From Pseudorhodoferax sp. Leaf265 (GTDB lineage: Bacteria; Pseudomonadota; Gammaproteobacteria; Burkholderiales; Burkholderiaceae_C): DNA of 64,000 bases. Positions 17,795-27,800 of the stretch are shown piece after piece. The stretch lies in assembly GCF_001422365.1 (NCBI RefSeq), contig NZ_LMMT01000034.1:64678-128677 (forward strand). The letters run 5' to 3'. Under the pieces are notes generated by a model, which was given only the letters and a program-made list of their open reading frames with translations, made no database searches and was not told where the DNA came from. Position 1 is the stretch's first letter, and each line of letters begins with the position of its first letter. Position numbers and translations under genes: made by a program.

Positions 17795-18160
17795 ATGTCC
17801 CTTCGACCCCTCTTGACGGCCCGGCTGCGGCTGGCGGTCGCGGCTGCAACGCTCGCGGCAGTGCCAGCGTCGCACGCGCAGGACTACCCCACACGCCCGA
17901 TCACGCTGGTCCAGCCCTTTCCCGCGGGCTCCCCGGTGGATGCCATGGCGCGCGAGATCGGCGTGGACCTGCGCGCGACACTCGGCCAGCCGGTCTTGGT
18001 GGACACAGCACCTCCAGAAGCCGGAGTCGAGGCGCGCTGGAACGCACTGTGGGGCTTCCAGGTCTCCGCGGTGGAGCGCGATGCGTTCGGCGCGCTGATG
18101 CGCAAGGATGCCGTGCGCTGGAGCGCGGCCATCCAATCGGCCCGCATCAAGCTGGAATGA
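17795..18160 (+). pseudogene. Bug-family receptor with an internal deletion
   Basis: A 121-codon open frame that starts as a normal Bug receptor: a signal peptide ending ASHAQ, then YPTRPITLVQPFPAGSPVDAM and ATLGQPVLVD. It then jumps to a typical Bug C-terminal tail, DAFGALMRKDAVRWSAAIQ ending IKLE. About 200 central residues, forming most of both lobes, are missing without loss of frame. It keeps AGGAG before its ATG. A binding function is unlikely. It occupies the place a receptor gene would have between the ligase and SDR genes. Confidence 0.75.
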
Positions 18161-18287
18161 CCGGCGTGCGCCGGGAACGCCGAGCACGCCGCCGGCTCGC
18201 CGTCGCTTCGCGTGTCGACGATGGCTGTCCACGTCGGGGGCGCAGCACTTCGTCTGTTTCTGTTTCCGCCATTCACGAGCCAACACC

Positions 18288-19058
18288 ATGCAAGCCGCTT
18301 GCCCACCGTCCCCATCCGCCGACCCGGCGGTCCTGCGCTTCGACGGACGGCGCGTGCTCGTCGTCGGTGGCTCCAGCGGCATCGGCAACGGCGTGGCCCA
18401 GGCGTTCCGCGCGGCAGGCGCCGACGTGCACGTCTGGGGAACGCGCGCGCGCGCCGAAGACTACCGGCCGGACGAAGGCTCGGACCTCAGCGGCCTGGGC
18501 TTTTCCCAGGTCGACGTCGGCGACGCGCAGGCCATCGCCGCGTGGACACCGCCGTTCGACACGCTCGATGTGCTGGTGCTGTCGCAGGGCATCGTGGAGT
18601 ACGGCCGCGCCGAGTTCGGCGATGCGACCTTCCGCCGCGTGGTCGAGGTCAACCTCAACAGCGTGATGAGCTGCTGCATGCATTTCCAGCCGGCGCTGAA
18701 GGCCGCGGGTGGTTCCGTGGTCGTGATCAGCTCGATCTCGGGCTACAAGTCGTCGATCGGCAACCCGGCCTACGCGGCGTCCAAGGCCGGGGCGATCTCG
18801 TTGACGCGCACGCTGGGCGCCGCCATGGCCAGCGACGGCATCCGCGTGAACGGCATCGCGCCCGGGCTGGTCGCGACCAAGCTGACGCAGGCCACCACGC
18901 AGCATCCGAAGCGGCTGGCCTCGACCCTGCAGCGCATTCCGCTCAAGCGCGTGGGCACCCCGCAGGACATCGCCGGGGTCGCACTCTTTCTCGCCTCGCC
19001 GCTGGCCGCCTACGTGGCCGGACACACCATCCCCGTGGACGGCGGCCTGCACGCCTGA
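18288..19058 (+). CDS. SDR-family oxidoreductase
   Basis: A 256-residue classical SDR: VVGGSSGIGNGVAQAF (cofactor loop), LSQGIVEYG, the catalytic Ser region VVISSISGYKSS, and YxxxK in NPAYAASKAGAIS. The C-terminal IPVDGGLHA is typical. It probably oxidises or reduces a hydroxyl/keto group of a CoA ester or free acid, comparable to LvaD, which reduces the keto group of levulinyl-CoA. The start MQAACPP was chosen over an open frame extending further upstream that lacks SDR features. Confidence 0.88.
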   Translation: MQAACPPSPSADPAVLRFDGRRVLVVGGSSGIGNGVAQAFRAAGADVHVWGTRARAEDYRPDEGSDLSGLGFSQVDVGDAQAIAAWTPPFDTLDVLVLSQGIVEYGRAEFGDATFRRVVEVNLNSVMSCCMHFQPALKAAGGSVVVISSISGYKSSIGNPAYAASKAGAISLTRTLGAAMASDGIRVNGIAPGLVATKLTQATTQHPKRLASTLQRIPLKRVGTPQDIAGVALFLASPLAAYVAGHTIPVDGGLHA

Positions 19059-19084
19059 CACCCCCTTCCTAGAAAGGAACACCC

Positions 19085-20362
19085 ATGGCCTGGGACTTCG
19101 AAACCGATCCGCCATTCCAGCAGCAGCTCGACTGGGTCGACGCCTTCGTCCGCGAGGAGGTGGAGCCGCTCGAACACGTGCTGGTCAGCCCCTACGCGGT
19201 GCAGGACCCGCTGCGCAACCGCTTGATCAAGCCGCTGCAGCAGCGCGTGAAGGAGCGCGGGCTCTGGGCCTGCCACCTGGGGCCCGAGCTCGGCGGGCCC
19301 GGCTATGGCCAGGTGAAGCTCGCGCTGCTCAACGAAATCCTGGGACGGTCGACCTACGCGCCCACGGTGTTCGGTTGCCAGGCGCCGGATTCGGGCAATG
19401 CCGAGATCCTGGCCCACTACGGCACCGAGGAGCAAAAGCGCATGTTCCTCGCGCCGCTGCTGGCCAACGACATCGTCTCGAGCTTCGCGATGACGGAGCC
19501 GCACGGCGGATCCGATCCGACCCTGATCCGCACGACGGCGGAGCGCGACGGCGATGCGTGGGTGCTGAACGGCCAGAAGTGGTTCGCTTCCACCTCCAAC
19601 TACGCATCGTTCTTCATCACGGTGGCCGTCACCGATCCCGACGCGGCTGCGCACCGGCGCCTGTCGGCCTTCATCGTGCCGGCGAACGCGCCCGGCTTGC
19701 AGCACATCCGCGACGTGCACCTCGCCGGCCGCAAACCCCAAGGCCATGCCCACGGCTACATCGGTTTCGAGAACGTGCGGCTGCGGGCCGACCAGATGCT
19801 GGGCGCGCGCGGCGATGCGTTCGGGGTGGCGCAGACGCGGCTTGGGGGAGGGCGCATCCATCACGCGATGCGCACCATCGGCGAGGCCCGCAAGGCGCTG
19901 GACATGTTGCTGGAGCGCGCCGTCTCGCGGCGGTCGCGGCGCGGCAGCCTGGCCGACAAGCAGCTGGTGCAGGCGATGGTCGCGGACTCGTGGATCCAGC
20001 TGGAGCAGTTCCGCCTGCTGGTGCTGCGCACGGCCTGGCTGATCGACAAGCACAACGACTACAAGAAGGTGCGCAAGGACATCTCGGCCGTGAAGGCGGC
20101 GATGCCCAAGGTGCTGCACGACATCGTCTCGCGTGCGATCCAGGTCCATGGTTCGCTCGGCGTGAGCAACGAGATGCCGTTCTTCGACCAGCTGCTGGCG
20201 TCCTACGTGATGGGGCTGGCGGACGGGCCGACCGAGGTGCACCAGGTCACGCTGGCCAAGGAGCTGCTGGCCGCCGTGAAGCCGGCCGACGAGGTCTTCC
20301 CGAGCCAGCACCTGCCCGCGCTGCGCCGCAAGGCGCAGGAGCGTTACCGCGAGGTGCTGTGA
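19085..20362 (+). CDS. acyl-CoA dehydrogenase, ACAD10/11 type (LvaC-like)
   Basis: A 425-residue dehydrogenase. FAMTEPHGGSDPTLIRT and WVLNGQKWFASTS form the flavin site. The C-terminal motif reads VMGLADGPTEVHQVTLAKELL, and the ADGPxEVH form is the signature of ACAD10/11, with Asp at the usual Glu position. Members of this group work with an APH-like kinase to convert 4-hydroxyacyl-CoA, by way of its 4-phosphoryl ester, to an enoyl- or 3-hydroxyacyl-CoA. The kinase gene follows directly with a four-base overlap. AAGGAA stands before the ATG. Confidence 0.9.
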   Translation: MAWDFETDPPFQQQLDWVDAFVREEVEPLEHVLVSPYAVQDPLRNRLIKPLQQRVKERGLWACHLGPELGGPGYGQVKLALLNEILGRSTYAPTVFGCQAPDSGNAEILAHYGTEEQKRMFLAPLLANDIVSSFAMTEPHGGSDPTLIRTTAERDGDAWVLNGQKWFASTSNYASFFITVAVTDPDAAAHRRLSAFIVPANAPGLQHIRDVHLAGRKPQGHAHGYIGFENVRLRADQMLGARGDAFGVAQTRLGGGRIHHAMRTIGEARKALDMLLERAVSRRSRRGSLADKQLVQAMVADSWIQLEQFRLLVLRTAWLIDKHNDYKKVRKDISAVKAAMPKVLHDIVSRAIQVHGSLGVSNEMPFFDQLLASYVMGLADGPTEVHQVTLAKELLAAVKPADEVFPSQHLPALRRKAQERYREVL

Positions 20363-21426
20363 CCAGGGCCGCGGTTCCGGCATCTGCCGGACTCCAGGCG
20401 CTGGTCGACACCGAGCGACTGCGGCGCTGGATGGACCAGCGCGGCATCGGCCATGGCGAGCTCACGCGGTGCCAGCTGCTCGCCGGTGGCACCCAGAACA
20501 TCCTGCTGCGTTTCGAGCGGGGCGGGCAGTGCTACGTGCTGCGCCGCCCGCCGGCGCACCCGCGGCCGGAAAGCAACGCCGCCATGCTGCGCGAAGCACG
20601 CGTGCTCGGTGCGCTGGCGGGCAGCGGCGTGCCGCATGCGGGGCTGGTCGCCGCGTGCGACGACACCGAGGTGCTGGGCACGGCCTTCTTCCTGATGCGG
20701 GCCGTCGAGGGGTTCAATGCGGGCACGTCCGGCCTGCCGGCGTTGCATGCGTCGCGCCGCGACATGCGCCGGCGCATGGGCCTGGCCATGGCGGAGGCCG
20801 CGGCAACGCTCGGCAGCCTGGACCCCGATGCGCTAGGGCTGCAGGACTTCGGCCGGCCGCAGGGCTTCCTGCAACGGCAGGTGGACCGGTGGGGCCGGCA
20901 GCTGGACAGTTATGCGCAGCACGCCGCTTGGCCCGGCCCGGCGGGCCTGCCGGCCATCGCGCCGATCGCGCAGTGGCTGCGCAGCCACCAGCCGGCCGAC
21001 ACGGCGCCCGGCATCCTGCACGGCGACTTCCATCTGTCGAACGTCATGTTCCGCCATGACAGCGCGGAGCTGGCGGCCGTGGTGGACTGGGAGATGTCCA
21101 CCGTGGGGGATCCCCTGGTCGACCTGGGCACGCTGCTGGCCACCTGGCCGCGGCCCGATGGCGCGCACCACATCACGAACAACATCGCGCCCTGGGAGGG
21201 CTTCGCGCTGGAGCATGAACTGGTGGCGCACTACGCCCTGCACAGCCCGCGCGACCTGAGCGCATTGCGTTGGTACGCCGTGCTGGCCTGCTACAAGCTT
21301 GCCGTCGTGCTGGAAGGAACGCACGCGCGGGCCTGTGCCGGCCTGGCGCCGGCGGCCACCGGGGATCGGCTGCATCAGGCTGCATGCGGGCTGCTATTGC
21401 GCGCAACAGAATGGATTGAGCGATGA
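20359..21426 (+). CDS. APH-fold phosphotransferase (ACAD10/11-kinase / LvaA-like)
   Basis: A 355-residue kinase-fold protein: LLAGGTQNILLRFERGG (nucleotide loop, about 41-57), a Lys-region analogue YVLRRPP, catalytic loop HGDFHLSN (H221, D223, N228) and metal site VVDWEMSTVGDPLVDLG (D243). The start is GTG, overlapping the dehydrogenase stop as GTGA. In eukaryotic ACAD10/11 the same two activities are fused in one chain. A 4-hydroxyacyl-CoA kinase role is inferred from this pairing. It is clearly a different branch from the kinase at 19-1014. Confidence 0.88.
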   Translation: MTRAAVPASAGLQALVDTERLRRWMDQRGIGHGELTRCQLLAGGTQNILLRFERGGQCYVLRRPPAHPRPESNAAMLREARVLGALAGSGVPHAGLVAACDDTEVLGTAFFLMRAVEGFNAGTSGLPALHASRRDMRRRMGLAMAEAAATLGSLDPDALGLQDFGRPQGFLQRQVDRWGRQLDSYAQHAAWPGPAGLPAIAPIAQWLRSHQPADTAPGILHGDFHLSNVMFRHDSAELAAVVDWEMSTVGDPLVDLGTLLATWPRPDGAHHITNNIAPWEGFALEHELVAHYALHSPRDLSALRWYAVLACYKLAVVLEGTHARACAGLAPAATGDRLHQAACGLLLRATEWIER

Positions 21427-21885
21427 CAGATCCGCCATGCCGTGCAGGAGCAAGGATCGAGCCCGTCTGTTCAAAATAGTGCACCCAGCAGCTGACGCAC
21501 CCACTGTGTCAGGCCACAAGGCGTTCGTGGGCGGGCTCAGCCGCTTTCTAGGGGAGAGACGCCTACCCGGCCACGCGGTGCCACCGGCGCTGCGCGCAGG
21601 AGGCGTCGCCGCGCCCAAGTCCGGCCGGGCCACGGCAAACACGTGATGGTCAGGCGGCCAAGCCTTGCAGGAGAGCCGCTCCTTGTGCGCGCAGCGCCAT
21701 CCGCCTTGGCCGCCCGTTGCTGTCGATCGTCACCATCCCGTCAGTACCCGCTCTGCGACAGGGAGTTGGCGTTCGCCGTATTTCGGGATGCCGTGACCCA
21801 TCGGCACAGGCACGCGTGCCCGTTGACAAGCAGGGAGCCATGAACGGCGGTCCTGGAGATCAGGCGCTTCAAGGCCTGTGCGGCC
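21427..21885. other. 459-bp gap without a recognisable gene
   Basis: No open frame here has a recognisable family, a good ribosome-binding site or homology to neighbours. No terminator with a T tract, repeat or mobile-element end was seen. It separates the kinase gene and the convergent LysR gene and marks the right limit of the CoA-catabolic island. Confidence 0.5.
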
Positions 21886-22788
21886 TCAAGCCAGATCCCT
21901 GTCAAGCAGGCAGTCGATGAAGGCCCGCAATGCGCCGGGCGAGTGGCGCCTGCTGGGGTGGTACAGGAACAACCCCGGTCGCGTGATCGACCAGGACGCG
22001 AGCACCTGAACCAGTTCTCCGCTCGCAAGATGCGTATCGACGCGCTCGCGGTCGAACGCGTAGGCGATGCCCAGTCCGTGCATTGCGGCGGCGACGCCGA
22101 TGTCCGAATGGTTGGTGACCACCGGCCCGTCGACCGCCACCTCCATGCGCTGTCCCTTCTTCTCGAACTCCCAGCGGTAGGCGCGTCCGTCGATTGGCAG
22201 GCGCCAGTTGATGCAGGCATGGCCGTGCAGATGGGCCGGCGACTGCGGCGCGCCGTGACGCTCCAGGTAGTCCGGCGACGCGACTGCGATCATCTTCACG
22301 TCGGGGGTGAGGCGCACGGCCACCATGTCCTTCTCCAGCCGCCCGCCCACGCGGATGCCGGCATCGAAGCGGCCGGTGACGATGTCGCTCAGTGCGTCAT
22401 CGACCACGATGTCCAGCACCACATCCGGATGCGCGCGGTGGAACCGGCCCAGCCGCGGCGCGATGACCTGCCGGGCTGCCATGCCCAGCGTGTTGATGCG
22501 CAGTGTTCCACCCGTCTGCCCGGCCGCTGCGCTGGCCTGGGCGACCGCCTCCGCCATGTCTCGCATCAAAGGCGCGATGCGTCCGTACAACTGTTCTCCG
22601 GTGGCAGTGGGAGCCACGCTGCGGGTGGTCCGGTTCAGCAGCCGCGCCCCGAGGCGCGCCTCCAGCAGCCGGATGGTCTGGCTCAGCGCCGACGGCGACA
22701 GTCCCAGATGCTCCGCTGCGCGCGCGAAGCTCGCCCGCTCGACCACGGCGGCAAAGGCTTTCAGCTCAGCGAATTCCGATCCGCGCAT
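21886..22788 (-). CDS. LysR family transcriptional regulator
   Basis: A 300-residue LTTR. The winged helix (about 6-65) has [20 protein letters not shown] and [20 protein letters not shown], followed by [16 protein letters not shown] periplasmic-binding-protein-like effector domain follows from about residue 92. It is divergent from an NTF2-like/SDR pair, which it probably controls. A six-base inverted repeat lies in the shared promoter gap. Confidence 0.92.
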   Translation of the reverse strand: MRGSEFAELKAFAAVVERASFARAAEHLGLSPSALSQTIRLLEARLGARLLNRTTRSVAPTATGEQLYGRIAPLMRDMAEAVAQASAAAGQTGGTLRINTLGMAARQVIAPRLGRFHRAHPDVVLDIVVDDALSDIVTGRFDAGIRVGGRLEKDMVAVRLTPDVKMIAVASPDYLERHGAPQSPAHLHGHACINWRLPIDGRAYRWEFEKKGQRMEVAVDGPVVTNHSDIGVAAAMHGLGIAYAFDRERVDTHLASGELVQVLASWSITRPGLFLYHPSRRHSPGALRAFIDCLLDRDLA

Positions 22789-22825
22789 TCTGTATTTATT
22801 TCTACATAACTCATCAATATTCTAG

Positions 22826-22841
22826 GAGATTCACTAATCTC
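22826..22841. promoter_or_regulatory. inverted repeat in LysR divergent promoter
   Basis: GAGATT, 4-nt spacer, AATCTC: a perfect six-base inverted repeat midway between the LysR start and the NTF2-like gene. It is a candidate LTTR site; it is short, so chance cannot be excluded. Confidence 0.35.
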
Positions 22842-22890
22842 TCCACGGCGCGCATCCTACGGTCTTCGTTCACCACAAGGAGCCAGCACC

Positions 22891-23220
22891 ATGAGCACCC
22901 TGAGCCTTCCCGAGCCGATTGCCGCCTACTTCGCGGCCGACCAGCACAACCCCGAAGCCTTTGCCCATTGCTTCACGGCGCAGGCCGTCGTGAAGGACGA
23001 GGGCCACACCTACACCGGCCTGGCCGCCATCAAGGCGTGGAAGGCCGCGGCGTCGACCCGGTACAGCTACACGACCGCACCGTTCGCCCTGGAGCGCCAG
23101 GATGGCGTACAGGTCGTGCGCGCGCAGGTGGCGGGCAATTTTCCCGGCAGCCCGGTCGATCTGTCGTACCGCTTTCGCCTCGAGCGCGGCCTGATCGCAT
23201 CGCTGGAGATCACGGCATGA
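22891..23220 (+). CDS. SnoaL/NTF2-like small protein
   Basis: A 109-residue protein of the cystatin-like NTF2 fold: [20 protein letters not shown], the D/E-containing [18 protein letters not shown] segment, and a C-terminal strand pair [15 protein letters not shown]. This is the usual pattern of SnoaL-like polyketide cyclases and ketosteroid-isomerase relatives, whose substrates vary widely. AAGGAG precedes the ATG. It overlaps the SDR gene as ATGA, and the pair is probably LysR-controlled. Confidence 0.82.
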   Translation: MSTLSLPEPIAAYFAADQHNPEAFAHCFTAQAVVKDEGHTYTGLAAIKAWKAAASTRYSYTTAPFALERQDGVQVVRAQVAGNFPGSPVDLSYRFRLERGLIASLEITA

Positions 23221-23999
23221 ACTTCGATCTCCAACTGAAGGGCCAGCGGGCGCTGGTCACCGGCGGCACCAAAGGCGTGGGCGCCGCAGTCGTGCAAGCC
23301 CTGCATGACGCCGGAGTGCAGGTGATGACCACGGCGCGCTCTGCGCCCGCGCAGCCGCTCGATGGCGTCTCGTACGTGGCGGCCGATCTGTCGACGGCCG
23401 AAGGTGCGGCCGCGGCGGCACGGTCGGTGCACGAGCATTGGGGTGGCGTCGATATCCTGGTCAACGTGCTCGGTGGTTCCAGCGCGCCTGGCGGTGGCTT
23501 CGCGGCGCTGGACGATGCGAAGTGGTTTGACGAACTCAACCAGAACCTCATGCCCGCCGTGCGGCTCGACCGAGCGCTGCTGCCGGCCATGCTGGCGCAG
23601 GGCGCGGGCGTGATTTTGCATGTCAGCTCGATCCAGCGCGTGCTGCCGCTGCCGGAATCGACGACCGCCTATGCGGCCGCCAAGGCGGCCTTGTCCACCT
23701 ACAGCAAGGCCTTGTCGAAAGAGGTGACACCCAAGGGTGTGCGCGTGCTGCGTGTCTCGCCCGGATGGGTGGAGACCGAAGCCTCGGTTGCCCTGGCCAA
23801 GCGCCTGGCAGACCAGGCCGGCACGGACTACGAGGGCGGCAAGAAGATCATCATGCAATCGCTGGGCGGCATTCCGCTCGGCCGGCCCGCCAAGCCGCAG
23901 GAAGTCGCCGACCTGATCACCTTCCTGGTGTCGCCACGCGCGGCATCGGTGTCGGGCTCGGAACACGTGATCGACGGGGGGACGGTTCCCACGGCCTAG
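23217..23999 (+). CDS. SDR-family oxidoreductase
   Basis: A 260-residue classical [21 protein letters not shown] (cofactor loop), [12 protein letters not shown], catalytic Ser in [13 protein letters not shown], and YxxxK in [15 protein letters not shown]. The C terminus is [15 protein letters not shown]. The start ATGA overlaps the NTF2-like stop, showing translational coupling. The substrate is unknown. The NTF2-like/SDR pair divergent from a LysR gene is a frequent arrangement for detoxification or tailoring functions in proteobacteria. Confidence 0.9.
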   Translation: MNFDLQLKGQRALVTGGTKGVGAAVVQALHDAGVQVMTTARSAPAQPLDGVSYVAADLSTAEGAAAAARSVHEHWGGVDILVNVLGGSSAPGGGFAALDDAKWFDELNQNLMPAVRLDRALLPAMLAQGAGVILHVSSIQRVLPLPESTTAYAAAKAALSTYSKALSKEVTPKGVRVLRVSPGWVETEASVALAKRLADQAGTDYEGGKKIIMQSLGGIPLGRPAKPQEVADLITFLVSPRAASVSGSEHVIDGGTVPTA

Positions 24000-24090
24000 G
24001 GCCGATGCGGCACAGCACTTCTGGCGCGCGCCCGCCCTGGTCGCACGTTGGCAGGTGTCCCAAGCCTGATGCGGGAGGCTGTGCCGCAGG

Positions 24091-24714
24091 TCAGGCTGGC
24101 TTCGGCAGCAGGCAGGATTCGAACAACTGCAGGCCTGCTTCCAGCGCCGCAAAGCCGCCCGGGACTGCGCCGAACGGCGCGAGCAGTGCATCGAAGGACT
24201 GCCGCAGGGTTTCCAGGATGGTGTCCACGATCTGCTTGCCCTGCGCGGTGAGGCCGATCAGGTAGCCCCGCCGGTCCTTGGGATCCGGCACACGCGTCAC
24301 CAGTTCGCGCTTGACGAGCTGGTCGAGCCGGTAGGTCGCGGTGCCCGAGGTCACGCTGTGCATCTTGAGGATGTCGCTGGGCCGAAGCGCATAGGGTTCG
24401 CCGATGCGCCGCAAGGCCATCAGCAAGATGAACTCGTGGTGCTTGATGCCATGTTGTGTGCACTGCTCGATGATGAGTTTGTCGATCACCATGCCGACCC
24501 GACGGATGCGGATTCCCATGAGGACGGCGTCCGTGCCTTCGCTTCCCAGCTCACGCTGCCACTGGTCGACGAGAACGTCTCCATTGCCCCAGATCGGATG
24601 CTGATCGGCCACCGCCGTCTTGGGCCCCAACACCTGCGCATAAGCCTCCAACAGCGGCAGGACCGCGTCGGCAGCGGGATGGACCGGCTTCTTGCCCTTG
24701 GAGTTGCTCGGCAT
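24091..24714 (-). CDS. MarR-type winged-helix regulator
   Basis: A 207-residue regulator. The MarR core lies at about 80-175: HHEFILLMALRRIGEPYAL, then recognition helix SVTSGTATYRLDQLVKRELV and the wing RVPDPKDRRGYLIGLTAQG. The N-terminal extension of about 75 residues is longer than in typical MarR proteins. It is divergent from the large ATPase regulator gene. A pair of AT-rich repeats directly before its ATG is the likely operator. Confidence 0.88.
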   Translation of the reverse strand: MPSNSKGKKPVHPAADAVLPLLEAYAQVLGPKTAVADQHPIWGNGDVLVDQWQRELGSEGTDAVLMGIRIRRVGMVIDKLIIEQCTQHGIKHHEFILLMALRRIGEPYALRPSDILKMHSVTSGTATYRLDQLVKRELVTRVPDPKDRRGYLIGLTAQGKQIVDTILETLRQSFDALLAPFGAVPGGFAALEAGLQLFESCLLPKPA

Positions 24715-24720
24715 TTATTT

Positions 24721-24750
24721 TAAATTTCAAGTTACTTTAAATTCAACTTA
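24721..24750. promoter_or_regulatory. AT-rich tandem repeat, candidate MarR operator
   Basis: TAAATTTCAAGTTA and TAAATTCAACTTA lie 17 bp apart (start to start) in a conspicuous AT island just before the MarR start. Each is close to an inverted repeat of the TTGAA/TTCAA type common for MarR sites. Autoregulation and control of the divergent gene at 24825 are inferred. Confidence 0.5.
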
Positions 24751-24824
24751 ATCGTGCCTAGAATACTTCAGATTCGTCCAACCTGGCGGGAAGAGACCTG
24801 CCATTCCTTCGAAGGGAGTCGGCA

Positions 24825-27800
24825 ATGGATCGTGCGCATCCTGATCTCCACGGCCACCATCCAGTCGACCGGTGCCCGGACGAAATGCATCCCCTGGCGC
24901 AACCCACGCCGGCAAGCCGCAAGGCGCGCTGCGCAGAACCGCACACGGGCGTGAGCCCGCCACCCGCCAGTGCCGCCGCCAGCGCCCAAGCGGCACCCGG
25001 CGGCTTGCGGTTCGACCGCTTCCAGATCCACCCGGCCCAGCGCACTTTGCTGGAGGATGGCAAGGTGCTGCGCCTGGGAAGCCGCGCCTTCGATCTGCTC
25101 GTGGCGCTGTGTGAGCGCGCCGGTGAAGTCGTATCGACCCGTGAACTGCTGGCCGCGGCCTGGCCGAACGCCATCGTCGAGGAAGGCAGCGTGCGCGTGC
25201 ACATCGCCAGCCTGCGCAAGGTGTTGAAGGACGGCAGCGATGGCAGGCGCTTCGTCACCAATGTGCCGCTGCGCGGTTATTGCTTCGTGGCGCCCGTCGA
25301 GCAGATGGCCGTCAGCGCGCCCGGGACGGCCGCGCCGCAGGCACATCGCCTGGCCGCCGATGCCATCGTTGCAGCGGACGAGGCGCCGTGTCCGACCTTG
25401 CTGACGGGCCTGGTGGGCCGCGACCGGGAGGCGGCCGAATTGATGCAGCTGCTGCATACGCACCGCTGCGTCACCCTGGTGGGCGCGGGCGGCATCGGCA
25501 AGACCAGTGTTGCGCTGCCGGTCGCGCGCGCTGTCGGCCAGTTGGACGAGTGCCGGGTGGTGGCGGTCGAGCTGGCCGCCCTGTCGCAGCCGGAGCTGGT
25601 GCCGATGGCCATCGCGTCGGCTCTGGGTGTCGTGGTCTCGGACTCCCAAGCCTTGCCCGCCATCGCGGCCTTCCTCCGTGGCGATCGGCGCCTGCTGCTC
25701 GTGCTGGACAACTGCGAACATGTGATCGACAGCGCGGCTGCTGCTTCCGAACACATCCTGTCGCATGCGCCAGGCGTGAGGATCTTGGCCACCAGCCGGG
25801 AAGCGCTGCGCATCCAGGGTGAATGGGTGCATCGCCTGGAGTCGCTGGCGCTGCCGCCGCCGCAGATGCAGTTCCGCGCCGCAGACGCCCTGGCATACCC
25901 CGCGGTGCGGCTGTTCGTGGAACGTGCCGCGGCCGGCCCCAGTGCATTCCGCATGGGCGACGCCGAGGCACCGTTGGTGTCCAACATCTGCCGGCGGCTG
26001 GACGGCATTCCCCTGGCCATCGAGCTGGCGGCCGGTGCCATCGATGCGGTCGGTCTCAAAGGCCTCGTCGAGCGGCTGGGCAGCCGCCTCGGCGGCCGGC
26101 TGGTGGTGATCGGACGGGGTCGCCGCACGGCCTTGCCCCGCCACCAGACATTGCGCGCCACCCTGGACTGGAGCTACGACCTGTTGCCCACCGAAGAGCA
26201 GGAGTTGCTGGCGCAGCTGTCGGTCTTTCGCTCCGTGTTCGCGCATGCGGCCGCATTGGCCGTGTTCGATCGTCCGATCGAACTGCTCGACACCTGTCTG
26301 GCCGGGTTGGTGAGCAAGTCGCTGGTCGTGCGGGAAGCGAGCGCGGACGCCGTGGCCTACCGGCTGCTGGAGACCACGCGCGAGTACGCGGCCGAGCGCC
26401 TGGCAGCCGGCCCGGCAGGCAAGGTGGCGGCGCTGCGCCACGCCAAGTACATGCTGGGGCTGGTACGTCCCGCTGCGGCGGAGCGCGATCCGCAGGGCGC
26501 TGCGGCCACGGCCCACGCGCCCCCGCGCTGGATCGACGATCTGCGTGCGGCAATCCATTGGGCCTTTGAGTCCGACGGTGCCCGCCACATGGGTGTCTCG
26601 CTGCTGGCCTGGTCGGTGCCGGTGTGGCTTGCCACATCGATGCTGGCGGAATACCGCCAACTGGCCGAGCGCGCCATCGCCTGTATCGACGCGGGCCAGT
26701 GCGGCGTGGTCGATGCACAGGAGGAGATGCGTCTGTGCGAGACGCTCGGGCACGCCATCTGGCACACGCGCGGCGGTGGCAGCGCGATGGAAGCCGCGTT
26801 CAAACGTGCCTTGGAGATCGCCCAGCGCCTGCAGGCGGCACCTTCTCAGCTGCGCTGTCTGTTCGGGCTTTGGCTGGTCTGCAACGCGGAAGGTGACTAT
26901 CTGGGTTCGCTGCAACGGGCCGAGCAGTTTGGCGACATTGCCGCGGCGAGCAAGGACGCGAGCGTGCACCAGACCCACGAGCGCATGATGGCATTGGGTG
27001 CGCACTTTCAAGGCGACCAGGCCTTGGGGGGCGACTTCGCGCAGCGTGTGGTGGACCAGCCGGTCCACCGCGACCGAGCCCGCCGTGTCCGCGGGTTCCA
27101 GTTCGACCAGCGTGTCGCGGGTTTGACGGTGATGGCGCGTGTGCGCTGGATGCAAGGACACCCGGACCAGGCTCTTGCGCACGCCAGCGAAGCCGTGCAG
27201 GAGGCGCTGTCGATCGACCATCCCCTGTCCCTGTGCTACGCCATCGCCATCGGTGCGGCGCCGGTCGCGTTCTGGTGCGGTGAAGATGCGCTGGCGCGGC
27301 AGTGGTCGGCGATGCTCAAGCGCTTCTCCGACGAGCATTCGCTGCTGTTCTGGCAGTCGTTCGGTGAGGGGTACCGCCACTTGGCCGATCCTGAAGACGG
27401 CCGGGACCTGCACCGCCGCGTTGCAGCCGCGTCGGCTCTCGGCACCACGGTGCGTGAAGTCCTGTGCACCGTGCAGCCGGCGTTCCTGGACGACGCGTTG
27501 CTGGCCCGTGCGCACCAGGGCGAGGCCGGGTGGTGTGGCCCCGAGTTGCTGCGCGCGCATGGCGAACGCCTGCTGCAGGCTGGCGCGTGGGACGAGGCCG
27601 CGAAGGAATTCAGGCGCAGCATCGCGCTGGCGCGCCAGCAGAAGGCGCTGTCGTGGGAGCTGCGCGGCAGCACCAGCCTGGCGCGTCTTCTCGCCCGTCG
27701 CGGCGGCCATGCCGAGGCCCTCCGCATCCTCGACGGCGCACTCGGCGTATTCCAGGAAGGCCATGGCACGCGCGATCTGAAGTTGGCCAGGCATGTCATC

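Noticed and set aside
21643-21843. Small plus-strand frame in the 459-bp gap
   Set aside because: No ribosome-binding site, signal peptide or family resemblance; Arg/Ser-rich text typical of noncoding frames.
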